From the NCBI RefSeq assembly GCF_033100115.1, contig NZ_CP136910.1, positions 1,054,001 to 1,118,000 on the forward strand: 64,000 nucleotides of DNA, in the 5' to 3' direction. This document shows, in pieces, positions 41,980 to 50,462 of this stretch; position 1 is the stretch's first letter, and the number at the start of each line of letters is the position of its first letter. Both the position numbers and the translations under genes were made by a program. Below the pieces are notes generated by a model that saw nothing but the letters and a program-made list of their open reading frames with translations, ran no database searches and was not told the origin of the DNA. The DNA is from Anaerocolumna sp. AGMB13020 (GTDB taxonomy: Bacteria > Bacillota > Clostridia > Lachnospirales > Lachnospiraceae).

Positions 41980-42795
41980 ATGAAAGCAGATCTCACCAAT
42001 ATTCATCCATTGTTTTTCATTGATTATTTGATTCATGAATCCGATGAAGAAATGACCGGCTACCACTATCACAACGGATATGAATTATATATTCTGGAAC
42101 AGGGTTATCAAAATCTTTTGGTACATGATATCCTCCTTGATGTAGCCAAATATGACGTTGTCTTGTACAAACCAAATACCTTCCACAAAAGTATGAAGAG
42201 GCAGGGCTGTGCCAGAACCTGTATATATTTCTCAGAACGTTTTTTACAGTTGTATTTTACAGAGCATGCAATCAAGACCTTGCTGCATTGTTTTGAGAAG
42301 GAATTGATTTCTCTTAACAAAGAAATATTTCCAAAGATAAAAAAATTAATGCTTTTACTGGAGAAGGAAACCATTCATGAACCGGATAACCGGATTTTTA
42401 TTTATCTGGCAGATATCTTAAACATTCTGAATGCCAATGAGAATGCGCCACGTTCAGAGCCTTTTCCGTCTGCTGTTACAAATTTATCGCCTGTCCTGTC
42501 TTATATCAATAGTAACTACAGCAGCATAACAACCATAAATGAAATATCGAATGCTTTTTATATTTCGAAATTCCATTTATGCCACGCCTTTAAAAAGGCA
42601 ACTGGAATTACCCTCATTCAATATCTGAATAAGATTCGGATACAGAATGCCTGCAATATGCTTGCCGGCACTAAGTTATCGGTATCCCAAATAAGTACTG
42701 CCTGCGGCTTTCATTCCTCTATGTATTTCTGTAAGGTATTTAAGGAAGCTTTGTCTGTAACACCCAGTGAATTCAGAAAGAATGCATTATCTTAG
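41980..42795 (+). CDS. AraC-family transcriptional regulator
   Basis: 271 aa. N-terminal cupin-type sensing domain (HYHNGYELYILEQGYQNLLVHD, then DVVLYKPNTFHKSMKRQGCARTCIYFS). C-terminal double helix-turn-helix (about 165-268: ISKFHLCHAFKKATGITLIQYLNKIRIQNACNMLAGT and SQISTACGFHSSMYFCKVFKEALSVTPSEFRK). Divergent from GH115, so it most likely activates that gene in response to xylan-derived sugar. Confidence 0.9.
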   Translation: MKADLTNIHPLFFIDYLIHESDEEMTGYHYHNGYELYILEQGYQNLLVHDILLDVAKYDVVLYKPNTFHKSMKRQGCARTCIYFSERFLQLYFTEHAIKTLLHCFEKELISLNKEIFPKIKKLMLLLEKETIHEPDNRIFIYLADILNILNANENAPRSEPFPSAVTNLSPVLSYINSNYSSITTINEISNAFYISKFHLCHAFKKATGITLIQYLNKIRIQNACNMLAGTKLSVSQISTACGFHSSMYFCKVFKEALSVTPSEFRKNALS

Positions 42796-42840
42796 ACTTA
42801 ATATATTGATGAAACATCTTATAATAACCCATAAAAAAAG

Positions 42841-42875
42841 GATCATCTAATAACATATATAACGATTAGATGATC
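42841..42875. terminator. bidirectional terminator between araC and sensor kinase
   Basis: 11-bp stem GATCATCTAAT / ATTAGATGATC; on the minus strand it is followed by seven T, the best fit being termination of the kinase gene. Confidence 0.85.
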
Positions 42876-42895
42876 TGTTTATTAACCATATTTAT

Positions 42896-43975
42896 CTATT
42901 TTAAGGGAACTGTAACTTCCATTACTGTCCCTTTTCCTTCTTCGCTTGAACAGGTTATTTCTCCGCCAAGGAGCTCAAGGATTCTTTTGACAATGGAAAG
43001 CCCAAGGCCATTACCAACCTTCTTATGGGATTCTTCACATTGATAGAATTTCTCAAAAATCTTTGCCTGTTTTTCAATACTGATGCCATCTCCTTCATCT
43101 CGAATGGTTACCAGCAGATAATTGTTGTTATGGATTCTTCCGGTTATATAGATACTGCTGTCTTCAGCTGAATATTTGATGGCATTATCAATAAGGTTTG
43201 CCCATACCTGCATCAATAAATCTGCATTACTCTGTATCACCAGATTACCGCAGTCTATTTCATAGTTTCTTACTTTATCCGGCCACTTTTCAGATAACAT
43301 GATAATACATTTTCTTATCTGTTCGTCCACTCGTATATTGTCCGCCTTCACAACTATCTGCTGATGGTCCAGTCTGGACATGCGAAGCATATTCTCACAT
43401 AGACGGGATAATCGGAGTGACTCTTTATTAATAAGCTGAAGATACTCTTTCTGCTCTTCCGCTGTTAGACCGCCTTCCAAAAGTATTTCGGACAGCCCGG
43501 TAATGGCAGCCACCGGTGTCTTTACTTCATGGGATACATTGCTCATAAAATCTTTGCGCATATAATCCATTCCGCTTAATTCTGCGGCCATGGTATTGAA
43601 ATTCACAGCAAGCTCATCAATTTCATTTGAGTACTCATACTCCCCACGACTTCTTTCATTTCTATCAATATGAACTGTAAAGTCACCTTCTGCAACTTTC
43701 TTAACCGCCCTGCTGATTTCTTCAAGGGGTTTTGTAAGATGAATGGAGCCAAACCAAAGCATGGTGCCTCCAAGAAGAATCGTCAGTCCACAGACCAGAA
43801 GCGCAATAATTATCACCACCGGCAGTGTGATGTCCCCATGGAAAAACAGTTTCATTCCTCCCAAAACCAAGACCAGGGATACGATACACGCAGAACACAA
43901 AGTAGTAATGGATACCATTGAAAAATAAAGCCTGAGTGAAACCCTTACTTTTCTTTTCTTCTCTTGCTTTTCCAT
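42896..43975 (-). CDS. two-component sensor histidine kinase (OmpR-partner type)
   Basis: 359 aa. Two transmembrane helices (about 17-42 and 51-78) with almost no extracytoplasmic loop, then a HAMP domain (about 79-136), HisKA with H149 in SNVSHEVKTPVAAI, and HATPase with N box LIDNAIKYS, DEGDGIS and GNGLGLSIVKR. The tiny outer loop suggests sensing within the membrane or via a partner, as in cell-envelope or peptide-antibiotic sensors. Encoded 86 bp after its response regulator. No transporter genes are adjacent, so the signal is unknown. Confidence 0.9.
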   Translation of the reverse strand: MEKQEKKRKVRVSLRLYFSMVSITTLCSACIVSLVLVLGGMKLFFHGDITLPVVIIIALLVCGLTILLGGTMLWFGSIHLTKPLEEISRAVKKVAEGDFTVHIDRNERSRGEYEYSNEIDELAVNFNTMAAELSGMDYMRKDFMSNVSHEVKTPVAAITGLSEILLEGGLTAEEQKEYLQLINKESLRLSRLCENMLRMSRLDHQQIVVKADNIRVDEQIRKCIIMLSEKWPDKVRNYEIDCGNLVIQSNADLLMQVWANLIDNAIKYSAEDSSIYITGRIHNNNYLLVTIRDEGDGISIEKQAKIFEKFYQCEESHKKVGNGLGLSIVKRILELLGGEITCSSEEGKGTVMEVTVPLK

Positions 43976-44061
43976 TCCTTATTTTACCTCTTTCGTGAGT
44001 CTAAGTTCAGCTATTATCCTCTTCTGGCTCCTAATAAAACATAAACTATAAGCCTTCAACA

Positions 44062-44730
44062 TTAGAACCTGGCCTTATATCCCAAACCTCTTACCGTTAT
44101 GATTTCAAAATCCGGATAACCTTCAAACTTACGTCTGAGTTTCTTAATATGGGAATCAACTGCCCGTTCATCCGCTTCCGCATCCATTCCCCAGATTTCA
44201 TCCATCAGCTCAAGTCTGGTAAAAATCTTATTGGGATTACTTAAAAGTTTGAACAGCAGAAAGAATTCTTTGGGCGGCATTTCATAATAATCCTCACCGA
44301 TCTTAACCGTTAATGCATCATAATCAAGAACCGCATTCCCTACGGCCATTTTCCTGTCATTGTTAATTTGTGCACGCCGGAGCAGAGCATCTATACGCAG
44401 GATCATTTCTTTCATACGAATAGGCTTAATCATATAGTCATCCGTCCCTGCTTTAAAGCCTTTCTCCAGATCTTCTAGCTGGTCTTTGGCAGTTATCATA
44501 AGAATCGGGAGTTTATAGGAGGTCTCTCTTAGTACTTTGGTCAGCTCATATCCATCCATTTTCGGCATCATAATGTCACAGATAATCAGATCAATATACT
44601 CCCTGTCCATTATCTGCAAGGCTTCTTCTCCGTCAAAGGCTGAAAAGGCTTTGAAATGCTCCTGTTTCAATTTAGCGCAGATCATCTTATTTAATGTTTC
44701 ATCATCTTCCACAACCAGTATAGAGAACAT
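44062..44730 (-). CDS. OmpR-family response regulator
   Basis: 222 aa: receiver domain (DD 9-10, phospho-acceptor D52, T80, K102) and a C-terminal winged-helix DNA-binding domain (LFKLLSNPNKIFTRLELMDEIWG ... VDSHIKKLRRK ... ITVRGLGYKARF). Partner of the kinase just downstream. The ribosome site is poor (GCGGTGATACA). A MITE-like insertion begins 21 bp before the start codon, so its original promoter has been displaced or replaced. Confidence 0.92.
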   Translation of the reverse strand: MFSILVVEDDETLNKMICAKLKQEHFKAFSAFDGEEALQIMDREYIDLIICDIMMPKMDGYELTKVLRETSYKLPILMITAKDQLEDLEKGFKAGTDDYMIKPIRMKEMILRIDALLRRAQINNDRKMAVGNAVLDYDALTVKIGEDYYEMPPKEFFLLFKLLSNPNKIFTRLELMDEIWGMDAEADERAVDSHIKKLRRKFEGYPDFEIITVRGLGYKARF

Positions 44731-44750
44731 TGTATCACCGCTTTTCTATT

Positions 44751-44922
44751 AGACTGTGTCTGAAAACTGCCTGTACCGGACCGGACATTCCTCCCATAGG
44801 AGCTGATCTGCCTGCGTCAGCAACGGATAGTTTAATTTGCGGTACTGTTATTTCGTAATTGAAACGCAGAATATCGCAAAGCAGACCGTTAAACCGGTGG
44901 CACTGAGATTTCAGACACGTCT
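44751..44922. mobile_element. MITE-like element with terminal inverted repeats and TATT target duplication
   Basis: 172 bp bounded by inverted ends: left AGACTGTGTCTGAAAACTGCC, right end read inward AGACGTGTCTGAAATCTC, matching in 14 of the first 15 positions with one gap. Both sides are flanked by TATT (44747-44750 and 44923-44926), a likely 4-bp target duplication. No coding capacity. Ends of this type occur in some insertion-sequence families; the parent is not in the window. Confidence 0.75.
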
Positions 44923-44983
44923 TATTTCACCTGTATATCATCTGATATTATTCTGGTTCTTGCCTAAGTATAGTGCTTGTAAT

Positions 44984-45005
44984 GTTAGTATGTCACATAC
45001 TTAAC
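44984..45005. promoter_or_regulatory. operator-like palindrome
   Basis: Near-perfect inverted repeat GTTAGTATGT C ACATACTTAAC with one extra base in the right arm. It lies beyond the MITE, and may belong to the original control region of the two-component system. Confidence 0.35.
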
Positions 45006-45106
45006 ATAAATGCCATGGCACCTATACTTTGCCTTAATATAGTTTACCTGCTTTATAGAACTCTTTCAAGTAATAAAATAATATCAATTGAATTCAATAG
45101 ACTCTA

Positions 45107-45244
45107 TCAGGCGGTATTACAACCGGATACTTCTGCTATATCATCTGCTGATTTTTCCTGCATTATCCGTTTTATCAATATCTTATGCGATGGAATTATT
45201 CTTTGAAGATCTTCCAATCTATTGAATATTGAATAGCCTAACAC
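45107..45244 (-). CDS. possible 45-aa ORF or gene remnant
   Basis: A GTG-started frame with AGGG 9 bp upstream, encoding a mostly helical, charged peptide (IFNRLEDLQRIIPSHKILIK in the first half, EKSADDIAEVSGCNT at the end). Composition looks coding, unlike the other frames of this gap. No family recognised; could be the tail of a lost regulator or a true small protein. It sits between the glycosyltransferase and the MITE. Confidence 0.3.
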   Translation of the reverse strand: MLGYSIFNRLEDLQRIIPSHKILIKRIMQEKSADDIAEVSGCNTA

Positions 45245-45299
45245 ATTAATTTGCCCTGAATATGACCAAAATTCAAGATTTATACTCCAATTTGTACAT

Positions 45300-46481
45300 T
45301 TAACGCTTCAAACAGACTTCCTCAAGCTTCTCTGCCACTAAGGTAAGACCTTCCGTACCCTTAAGCTGTTTTGATATTCTGATACAATTTTCCTTGTACT
45401 CCTTCTCTCTTAACAGTTGCTCTGTACCCTCTCTTAAGGATTGCGGTGATATCTCTTTGAATTGTCCAACTATGCCAAGTTTCAGGTCATTTAATCGCTT
45501 CGCAACCATATGCTGATCATTGACCATAGGAAAAGCATACATTGGTACACTATAGCTTAGCGCTTCATTAACACTGTTAAAACCGGCATGGGTAATGAAA
45601 ACATCTGCTTGCTCTAAAATTGCTAATTGCGGCAGGAAATTCCCAACATAGAAATTCGAAGGGATATCTCCCAACTGCTCTATCTTGCATTTCTTCCCGA
45701 TTGACATCATAACAAAAACATCAGAGGCCTTAAATGCCTCCAGACACATTTTATAAAAGTCGATAAAGTCTGTATTAACACTTCCGAGCGAGATATAAAT
45801 CAAGGGTCTGGAATCCTTTTGGGGAATATCATCCATCGGTTCGGCCACAACCTTTTCTACTAGTGCCCCTGTAAAGAAATATTTAGACGCTTCCAGTCCT
45901 GCATCTCCATTAAACTCAGGAATGGTATATACAACATTCCATTGTGATTTACTAATGAAGATATCACTTAAGCCTGGTACTGGAACTTTGTATTTATCAC
46001 AGATTCTGTTCAAGATCTCATAGCAGTGATCCAACTGGGGATGTGTACCCGGCTGCAGCATAGAATCCGGAACAGGTGCATGACTCATAGCAAAACTTGA
46101 ATGTGAGCTTACTACCGGTATCTGAATTAATTGGTCTAAGAAATATGGTGCTCCAAATAGTGAATCACAGACTACCATATCATACTCTTTCCTATGAATC
46201 AGTTCTAATACTCCAGGCAGCACTGCTTCCGCATAGAGAAGAATATATTCCATTAACAAAAAGAAGGGATGCCTGTCCGTTGGTCGATAGGCAGCCAGAA
46301 ATTCATCCAGTTCTGTTGAATAATTCAGAAATACTGCGCCTTCTGCTATTACTTTTTCCTCAAATTGCTTGGAACAAAAATAATCCACCTTATTTCCCCG
46401 TTCAACCAATTCCCTTACCAGTGGAAGCGTCGGGTTAATGTGTCCATATAAATTTGCATTTACGAATAAGATATTTGCCAT
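45300..46481 (-). CDS. MGT/UGT-type (GT1) glycosyltransferase
   Basis: 393-aa GT-B fold enzyme similar to YjiC/YojK and macrolide glycosyltransferases, which transfer sugar from a UDP donor to small acceptors. Visible: N-terminal LFVNANLYGHINPTLPLVRELVERG with the catalytic-type His, and the C-terminal donor-binding signature FLPQLAILEQADVFITHAGFNSVNEALSYSVPMYAFPMVNDQ. ATG at 46481 is chosen because GGAGGG sits upstream and the longer start lies inside the operator. Controlled by a double palindromic operator (46499-46540), so an inducible detoxification role is plausible. No regulator gene is adjacent. Confidence 0.88.
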   Translation of the reverse strand: MANILFVNANLYGHINPTLPLVRELVERGNKVDYFCSKQFEEKVIAEGAVFLNYSTELDEFLAAYRPTDRHPFFLLMEYILLYAEAVLPGVLELIHRKEYDMVVCDSLFGAPYFLDQLIQIPVVSSHSSFAMSHAPVPDSMLQPGTHPQLDHCYEILNRICDKYKVPVPGLSDIFISKSQWNVVYTIPEFNGDAGLEASKYFFTGALVEKVVAEPMDDIPQKDSRPLIYISLGSVNTDFIDFYKMCLEAFKASDVFVMMSIGKKCKIEQLGDIPSNFYVGNFLPQLAILEQADVFITHAGFNSVNEALSYSVPMYAFPMVNDQHMVAKRLNDLKLGIVGQFKEISPQSLREGTEQLLREKEYKENCIRISKQLKGTEGLTLVAEKLEEVCLKR

Positions 46482-46498
46482 ACTTTTCTTTCCCTCCA

Positions 46499-46540
46499 TA
46501 TATCACTCTGATATAATTTATACTATATCAGAGTGATATA
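46499..46540. promoter_or_regulatory. double palindromic operator of the glycosyltransferase gene
   Basis: Two 17-bp sites TATATCACTCTGATATA (46499-46515) and TATATCAGAGTGATATA (46524-46540). Each is a TATATCA-N3-TGATATA dyad, and the two are perfect inverted copies of one another with an 8-bp gap (25 bp centre to centre). Suits two dimers of a TetR- or PadR-type repressor. Confidence 0.8.
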
Positions 46541-46548
46541 TTTGTCAA
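46520..46548 (-). promoter_or_regulatory. glycosyltransferase promoter within the operator
   Basis: Minus strand TTGACA, 17-bp spacer, TAGTAT. The right operator fills the spacer and the left operator covers the transcription start and abuts the GGAGGG ribosome site. Confidence 0.7.
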
Positions 46549-46556
46549 GTAAAAAA

Positions 46557-46678
46557 TTTCGGTTTTCCTTCCCGCACCGGCTGAAAGACAGATTACTCAT
46601 TTTGTGTGCTGTATTTTTCGTTTTGGCACACAAAATCCGCAACTTATCTTTCAACTGTGCATTACAGGAAAACCGAAA
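46557..46678 (-). terminator. long nested hairpin terminator of the lactate operon
   Basis: 122 nt closed by a perfect 13-bp stem TTTCGGTTTTCCT / AGGAAAACCGAAA, with inner pairs CTGAAAGA / TCTTTCA and an 11-bp loop-proximal stem ATTTTGTGTGC / GCACACAAAAT. On the minus strand it is followed by a T6 run and lies 43 bp past the lactate dehydrogenase stop. Unusually long for a terminator. Confidence 0.7.
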
Positions 46679-46720
46679 GGCTTCTTTGTATTTAACCTTC
46701 TCTTTCAGATCTTAGTCCTT

Positions 46721-48124
46721 TTATATCTGACATACCTTATGAGGATTTAAGATATTCTTTGGATCAAACGCCTTCTTGATACCTCTCATGATTTCTACGG
46801 TAGCCGGGTCCATGGCTTCCATAAGATAGGACTTCTTTGCATAACCTATACCATGTTCACCAGATACCTGGCCACTCAGCTCTCTGGCTTTCCCATAGAT
46901 CTTATCCATGGCGGACTTCATCTTCTCCTCCCATTCCTCTTCGCTTAAATCATCCTTTAAGATATAGGCATGAAGATTTCCATCTCCTGCATGGCCAAAG
47001 CTTTTGATTCGGATATTTACTTCTTTATATAAGCCATGGATATATTCCACCATTTCATTCACGGAACTTCTTGGTACTACCACATCTACTTCATCCATAA
47101 AGGAAGTGGACCCTTTGATGGCTTCCAGAAATGCTCCTCTGGCTTTCCAGATGGAATCTTCTCTTTCTGTGGTATCAGAGATCAGGATATCAATGGCACC
47201 CTGCTCCAGACAGATTTTCGCTACGTTTTCATAGTCTTTTTCGATTTCTTCCGTAGAATTTCCATCAAACTTAAGCAGTAGATAGGCATCTGCACTGTTA
47301 TCAGGAAACTTTTTGCCCAGGTATTTTTCTGCATCGATTATTACTTCCCTCTGCATAAATTCAACCGCAGTGGGAATGGCTTTGGATTTAATAATCAGAG
47401 GTACGGTACCGATTGCCTTTTCCAGAGAAGGAAAGGGTATCAAAAGGCTGATTGCCTTCTTCGGCAAAGGAAGAATCTTTAAGGTTGCTTTGGTAATAAT
47501 ACCAAGCGTCCCCTCCGAACCTACCATCAAATCCTTCATGGCATATCCGGTACTGTTCTTTACTACCTTGCCGCCAAATTCCACCACCTTGCCATCGGGC
47601 AGCACAACCTCCAGCCCTCTTACATAATCTCTGGTCACACCGTATTTAACCGCTCTCATACCGCCGGCATTTGTACTGATATTTCCACCGATAGTAGCGG
47701 ATTTTTCACCTGGATCCGGCGGGTAAAACAAATCTCTTTCCTGCACATAGGCAGCCAGTTCCATTAGCAATACTCCCGGCTCTACCGTAATGGTAAGATT
47801 ATCCTCATCCAATTCCAGAAATCGGTTCATAAGACTGGTATCCAGCATAATGCCATGTTCAATGGCAACAGACGCACCTACCAGACCTGTACCTGAACCT
47901 CTGGGGGTTACAGGGATTGTATTCTCATAGGCATATTTCATTATTGCAGAAACCTCTTCGGTGGATTTAACCTTTACTACCACATCCGGATAACTGACCG
48001 TATCACTTAATTCATCATGGCTGTATTCTTCCTTTATATCTTCACCGAAAAGAATCCTCTCTTCCTCTTTTATAACACCTCGTATATAATTAATATCATT
48101 CAGTTCCAGCTTTTTATATTTCAT
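46721..48124 (-). CDS. lctD: FAD-linked lactate dehydrogenase of the electron-confurcating LctBCD complex
   Basis: 467-aa GlcD/vanillyl-alcohol-oxidase-type flavoprotein. FAD-binding PP-loop region [19 protein letters not shown] (residues about 73-91), [34 protein letters not shown] and the C-terminal [13 protein letters not shown] and [11 protein letters not shown] motifs. Oxidises lactate to pyruvate; the adjacent EtfB/EtfA genes and lactate permease make it the catalytic subunit of an Acetobacterium-type complex that drives NAD+ reduction with help of reduced ferredoxin. Start overlaps the small ORF stop (ATGA), so translation is coupled. Confidence 0.9.
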   Translation of the reverse strand: MKYKKLELNDINYIRGVIKEEERILFGEDIKEEYSHDELSDTVSYPDVVVKVKSTEEVSAIMKYAYENTIPVTPRGSGTGLVGASVAIEHGIMLDTSLMNRFLELDEDNLTITVEPGVLLMELAAYVQERDLFYPPDPGEKSATIGGNISTNAGGMRAVKYGVTRDYVRGLEVVLPDGKVVEFGGKVVKNSTGYAMKDLMVGSEGTLGIITKATLKILPLPKKAISLLIPFPSLEKAIGTVPLIIKSKAIPTAVEFMQREVIIDAEKYLGKKFPDNSADAYLLLKFDGNSTEEIEKDYENVAKICLEQGAIDILISDTTEREDSIWKARGAFLEAIKGSTSFMDEVDVVVPRSSVNEMVEYIHGLYKEVNIRIKSFGHAGDGNLHAYILKDDLSEEEWEEKMKSAMDKIYGKARELSGQVSGEHGIGYAKKSYLMEAMDPATVEIMRGIKKAFDPKNILNPHKVCQI

Positions 48125-48318
48125 TTAATAACCCTGCCTTTCTCACCGCCTGTAAATCTTAAGCCACAGGTACAAATTTTGGTATGAGGTTGCTGTTTCG
48201 CTCTGACTTCCTTAAATTTATCTCTAACTTCTTTGAATCTATCTCTAATTTTAAGTTGAACTTTAATTGTTGCAGCTGATATTACGAATAATTCATTACA
48301 CCTTTTTTGTAAACACAC
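48121..48318 (-). CDS. possible 65-aa coupled small protein between EtfA and LctD
   Basis: A GTG-started frame begins directly after the EtfA TGA, in the same frame, and its TGA overlaps the lctD ATG. It contains two 21-bp repeats (48205-48225 and 48226-48246) encoding [14 protein letters not shown]. The repeats differ at four bases, three of them silent and one R/K, which hints at selection on the protein. Predicted short charged helix followed by a Cys-containing tail (KICTCGLRF). No family known; it may also be a non-coding spacer. No ribosome site of its own. Confidence 0.35.
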   Translation of the reverse strand: MCLQKRCNELFVISAATIKVQLKIRDRFKEVRDKFKEVRAKQQPHTKICTCGLRFTGGEKGRVIK

Positions 48319-49515
48319 TCAAGCACTGACAGGTTTACCGGCTTTTATCCGGCCGATGATCTCCGGCAGGATTTCATACAGATCCCCAATCAGGCAATAA
48401 TGAGCAGTTTTAAAAATTGGTGCATTTTCATCTTTGTTAATGGCAATAATCTGTTCAGCATTATTCATACCTGCCGTAAACTGGACAGAGCCGGATACAC
48501 CGCAGGTTATAATCAGCTTCGGCCTTACCGTACGGCCGCTTAAGCCCACCTGGCATTTGGCTGCCAGCCAGCCCGCTTCCATCACTGGACGAGTACAGGC
48601 AAGCTGACCACCCAGTATATCAGCAAGTTCTTTTAACAGCTCAAGATCTTCTTCTTTTTTGACACCTCTGCCAGCAACTACCAGTACATCAGAGGCTTCA
48701 ATAAACTGCTCTTTCTCTTTCGCAATAATATCTATTACTGAGACTTTACTATCCAGTTCCTTTGCATCAATGACGCAGTTAATTATTTCACCGGATACCT
48801 CTTCTTTTCTTTCCGGCGCATCCATAACCTTATAACGCACAGTAGCCATCTGAGGTCTGTGATTGGGTGTTAAGATCTGAGCCATAATATTTCCACCAAA
48901 TGCAGGTCTTATCTGTACCAAATCCGTATTTTCATTTATATCAAGGATTGTACAGTCAGCAGTTAATCCGGTCTTTAATCTGGCTGCCAGCCTTGGTGCC
49001 AGCTGTCTTCCTACCGGTGTTGCTCCCATTAAGATAGCCGTAGGTTTAATATGCTCAACGAAATCCTCAAAAGCCTTGGTATATGGTTCCATCTTAAAGC
49101 GGTCCAGTTCTTCCTTATCATAAACAAATACCTTATCTACTTCATAATGCAGCAATTCTTCACACTGGGTCTGTATATGATGTCCCATCATTACGGCATA
49201 TACCGGGTGATTGATCTTAGCTGCCAGTTCCTTTGCTTTTCCGATTAGTTCATAGGTCACTGGATGAATTATCCCGTCAATATGATCTACATATACTGCA
49301 ATTCCATTCCACTGTTCCTTGTCAATGGCTTCAACCGCTTCCTCCACATATTCAATGGCGCCTGCCGGGCCTTTTTTCACACAGAGCTTACACATCTTAC
49401 AGGCGGCATTTATCTGAAGCAAGTTGTCTTTCTCTTCAATTGCGCCAAAGGGACAAATTCTGATAAGCTCCTGTCTGTTTCCTACCTTTTCCTGGTTTAC
49501 GATTAACTTAGCCAT
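48319..49515 (-). CDS. lctC: electron-transfer flavoprotein alpha subunit with ferredoxin domain (LctC)
   Basis: 398 aa. The N-terminal 60 residues form a ferredoxin-like module with four Cys (C21, C39, C42, C45; CKMCKLC) able to hold one [4Fe-4S] cluster, as in LctC-type EtfA. The rest is EtfA: PTAILMGATPVGRQLAPRLAARLKTGLTADC, RPAFGGNIMAQI and the C-terminal FAD-binding part with VVAGRGVKKEEDLELL, CTRPVMEAGW, GLSGRTVRPKLIITCGVSGSVQFTAGM and IAINKDENAPIF. Works with EtfB and LctD in lactate oxidation. AGGAGGAAGAGG ribosome site; 14 bp after EtfB. Confidence 0.93.
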   Translation of the reverse strand: MAKLIVNQEKVGNRQELIRICPFGAIEEKDNLLQINAACKMCKLCVKKGPAGAIEYVEEAVEAIDKEQWNGIAVYVDHIDGIIHPVTYELIGKAKELAAKINHPVYAVMMGHHIQTQCEELLHYEVDKVFVYDKEELDRFKMEPYTKAFEDFVEHIKPTAILMGATPVGRQLAPRLAARLKTGLTADCTILDINENTDLVQIRPAFGGNIMAQILTPNHRPQMATVRYKVMDAPERKEEVSGEIINCVIDAKELDSKVSVIDIIAKEKEQFIEASDVLVVAGRGVKKEEDLELLKELADILGGQLACTRPVMEAGWLAAKCQVGLSGRTVRPKLIITCGVSGSVQFTAGMNNAEQIIAINKDENAPIFKTAHYCLIGDLYEILPEIIGRIKAGKPVSA

Positions 49516-49529
49516 ACTCCTCTTCCTCC

Positions 49530-50318
49530 TCAGGCAAATTTTAATTCATTTAATTTATGAAACAACTGTTCAGCCAGTTCTTTTCCCTCTCCATTCCACA
49601 CTTCTCTATGATTATTGACCTGAGGCGGAAAAATTCTTTGCACTTGTGTGGGGGAGCCATTTAAGCCATAGTTTTTCTCCTCTTTATCCTCCAGGTCTGC
49701 AAGGGTAATCACTTTAATTTCTCTGTCCTTTGTTTCCTGTTTCTTTACATAGGAGGGAAGCCTTGGGATAAATATGTCTTTATCCACTGCCAGCAGACAG
49801 GGATACTGTATTTCTGCTACTTCAATGTCATGGGTCATATCCATCTCCACTACTAAGGAGCTCTCTTTTTGTTCAACTATCCTGGATACATTGGACAGAC
49901 TTGGAATCCCCAGCCATTCTGCTACTTCAGGTCCTACCTGCGCGGTATCTCCGTCGGTGGTCTGTTTTCCGCAGAGAATCAAATCAAATTCCCCACTTTG
50001 TTTTATACCCTGTGAAAGGGTATAGCTGGTAGCCAGTACATCGGCTCCGCCAAATTTACGATCAGATATCAGCACTCCGTTATCTACTCCCATGGCAAAA
50101 GCTTCTCTTATAATTCCAGTCGCCTGCCCCGGTCCCATAGTAATTGCTGTAATACTTCCGCCGGTTTTCTCTCTGATACGCAGTGCAGTTTCTAACGCAT
50201 ATAAATCATAAGGGTTCATCTTGGATTCCACCCCGTTTCGTTTCAACACACCGGTAACCGGATCCACTTCCACCTTATTACTGTCCGGAACCTGCTTAAT
50301 GCATACTAAAATATTCAT
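49530..50318 (-). CDS. lctB: electron-transfer flavoprotein beta subunit (LctB)
   Basis: 262-aa EtfB. N-terminal MNILVCIKQVPDSNKVEVDPVTGVLKR, the MNPYDLYALE motif, ITMGPGQA, and CGKQTTDGDTAQVGPEVAEWLG, which shapes the site of the bifurcating flavin. Start at 50318 is preferred over 50360 because of the AAAGGAG site and family alignment. First of the three enzyme genes, 144 bp after the permease. Confidence 0.93.
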   Translation of the reverse strand: MNILVCIKQVPDSNKVEVDPVTGVLKRNGVESKMNPYDLYALETALRIREKTGGSITAITMGPGQATGIIREAFAMGVDNGVLISDRKFGGADVLATSYTLSQGIKQSGEFDLILCGKQTTDGDTAQVGPEVAEWLGIPSLSNVSRIVEQKESSLVVEMDMTHDIEVAEIQYPCLLAVDKDIFIPRLPSYVKKQETKDREIKVITLADLEDKEEKNYGLNGSPTQVQRIFPPQVNNHREVWNGEGKELAEQLFHKLNELKFA

Positions 50319-50462
50319 CTGAAACTCCTTTCCTACCCTTTTCAGGTTTACTGCAAGCACATGTCTTTCAAGTCAAAACCTACAGCATAAATCAATTTAC
50401 AATTTTATTTTAGCTAACAAATTTCTCGTAGCCAGTCTGACTCCGCTTTCATACACTATGAG

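Noticed and set aside
44973..45206. 77-codon plus-strand frame in the MITE-side gap
   Set aside because: No ribosome site, odd composition, and it overlaps the more convincing minus-strand frame at 45107-45244.
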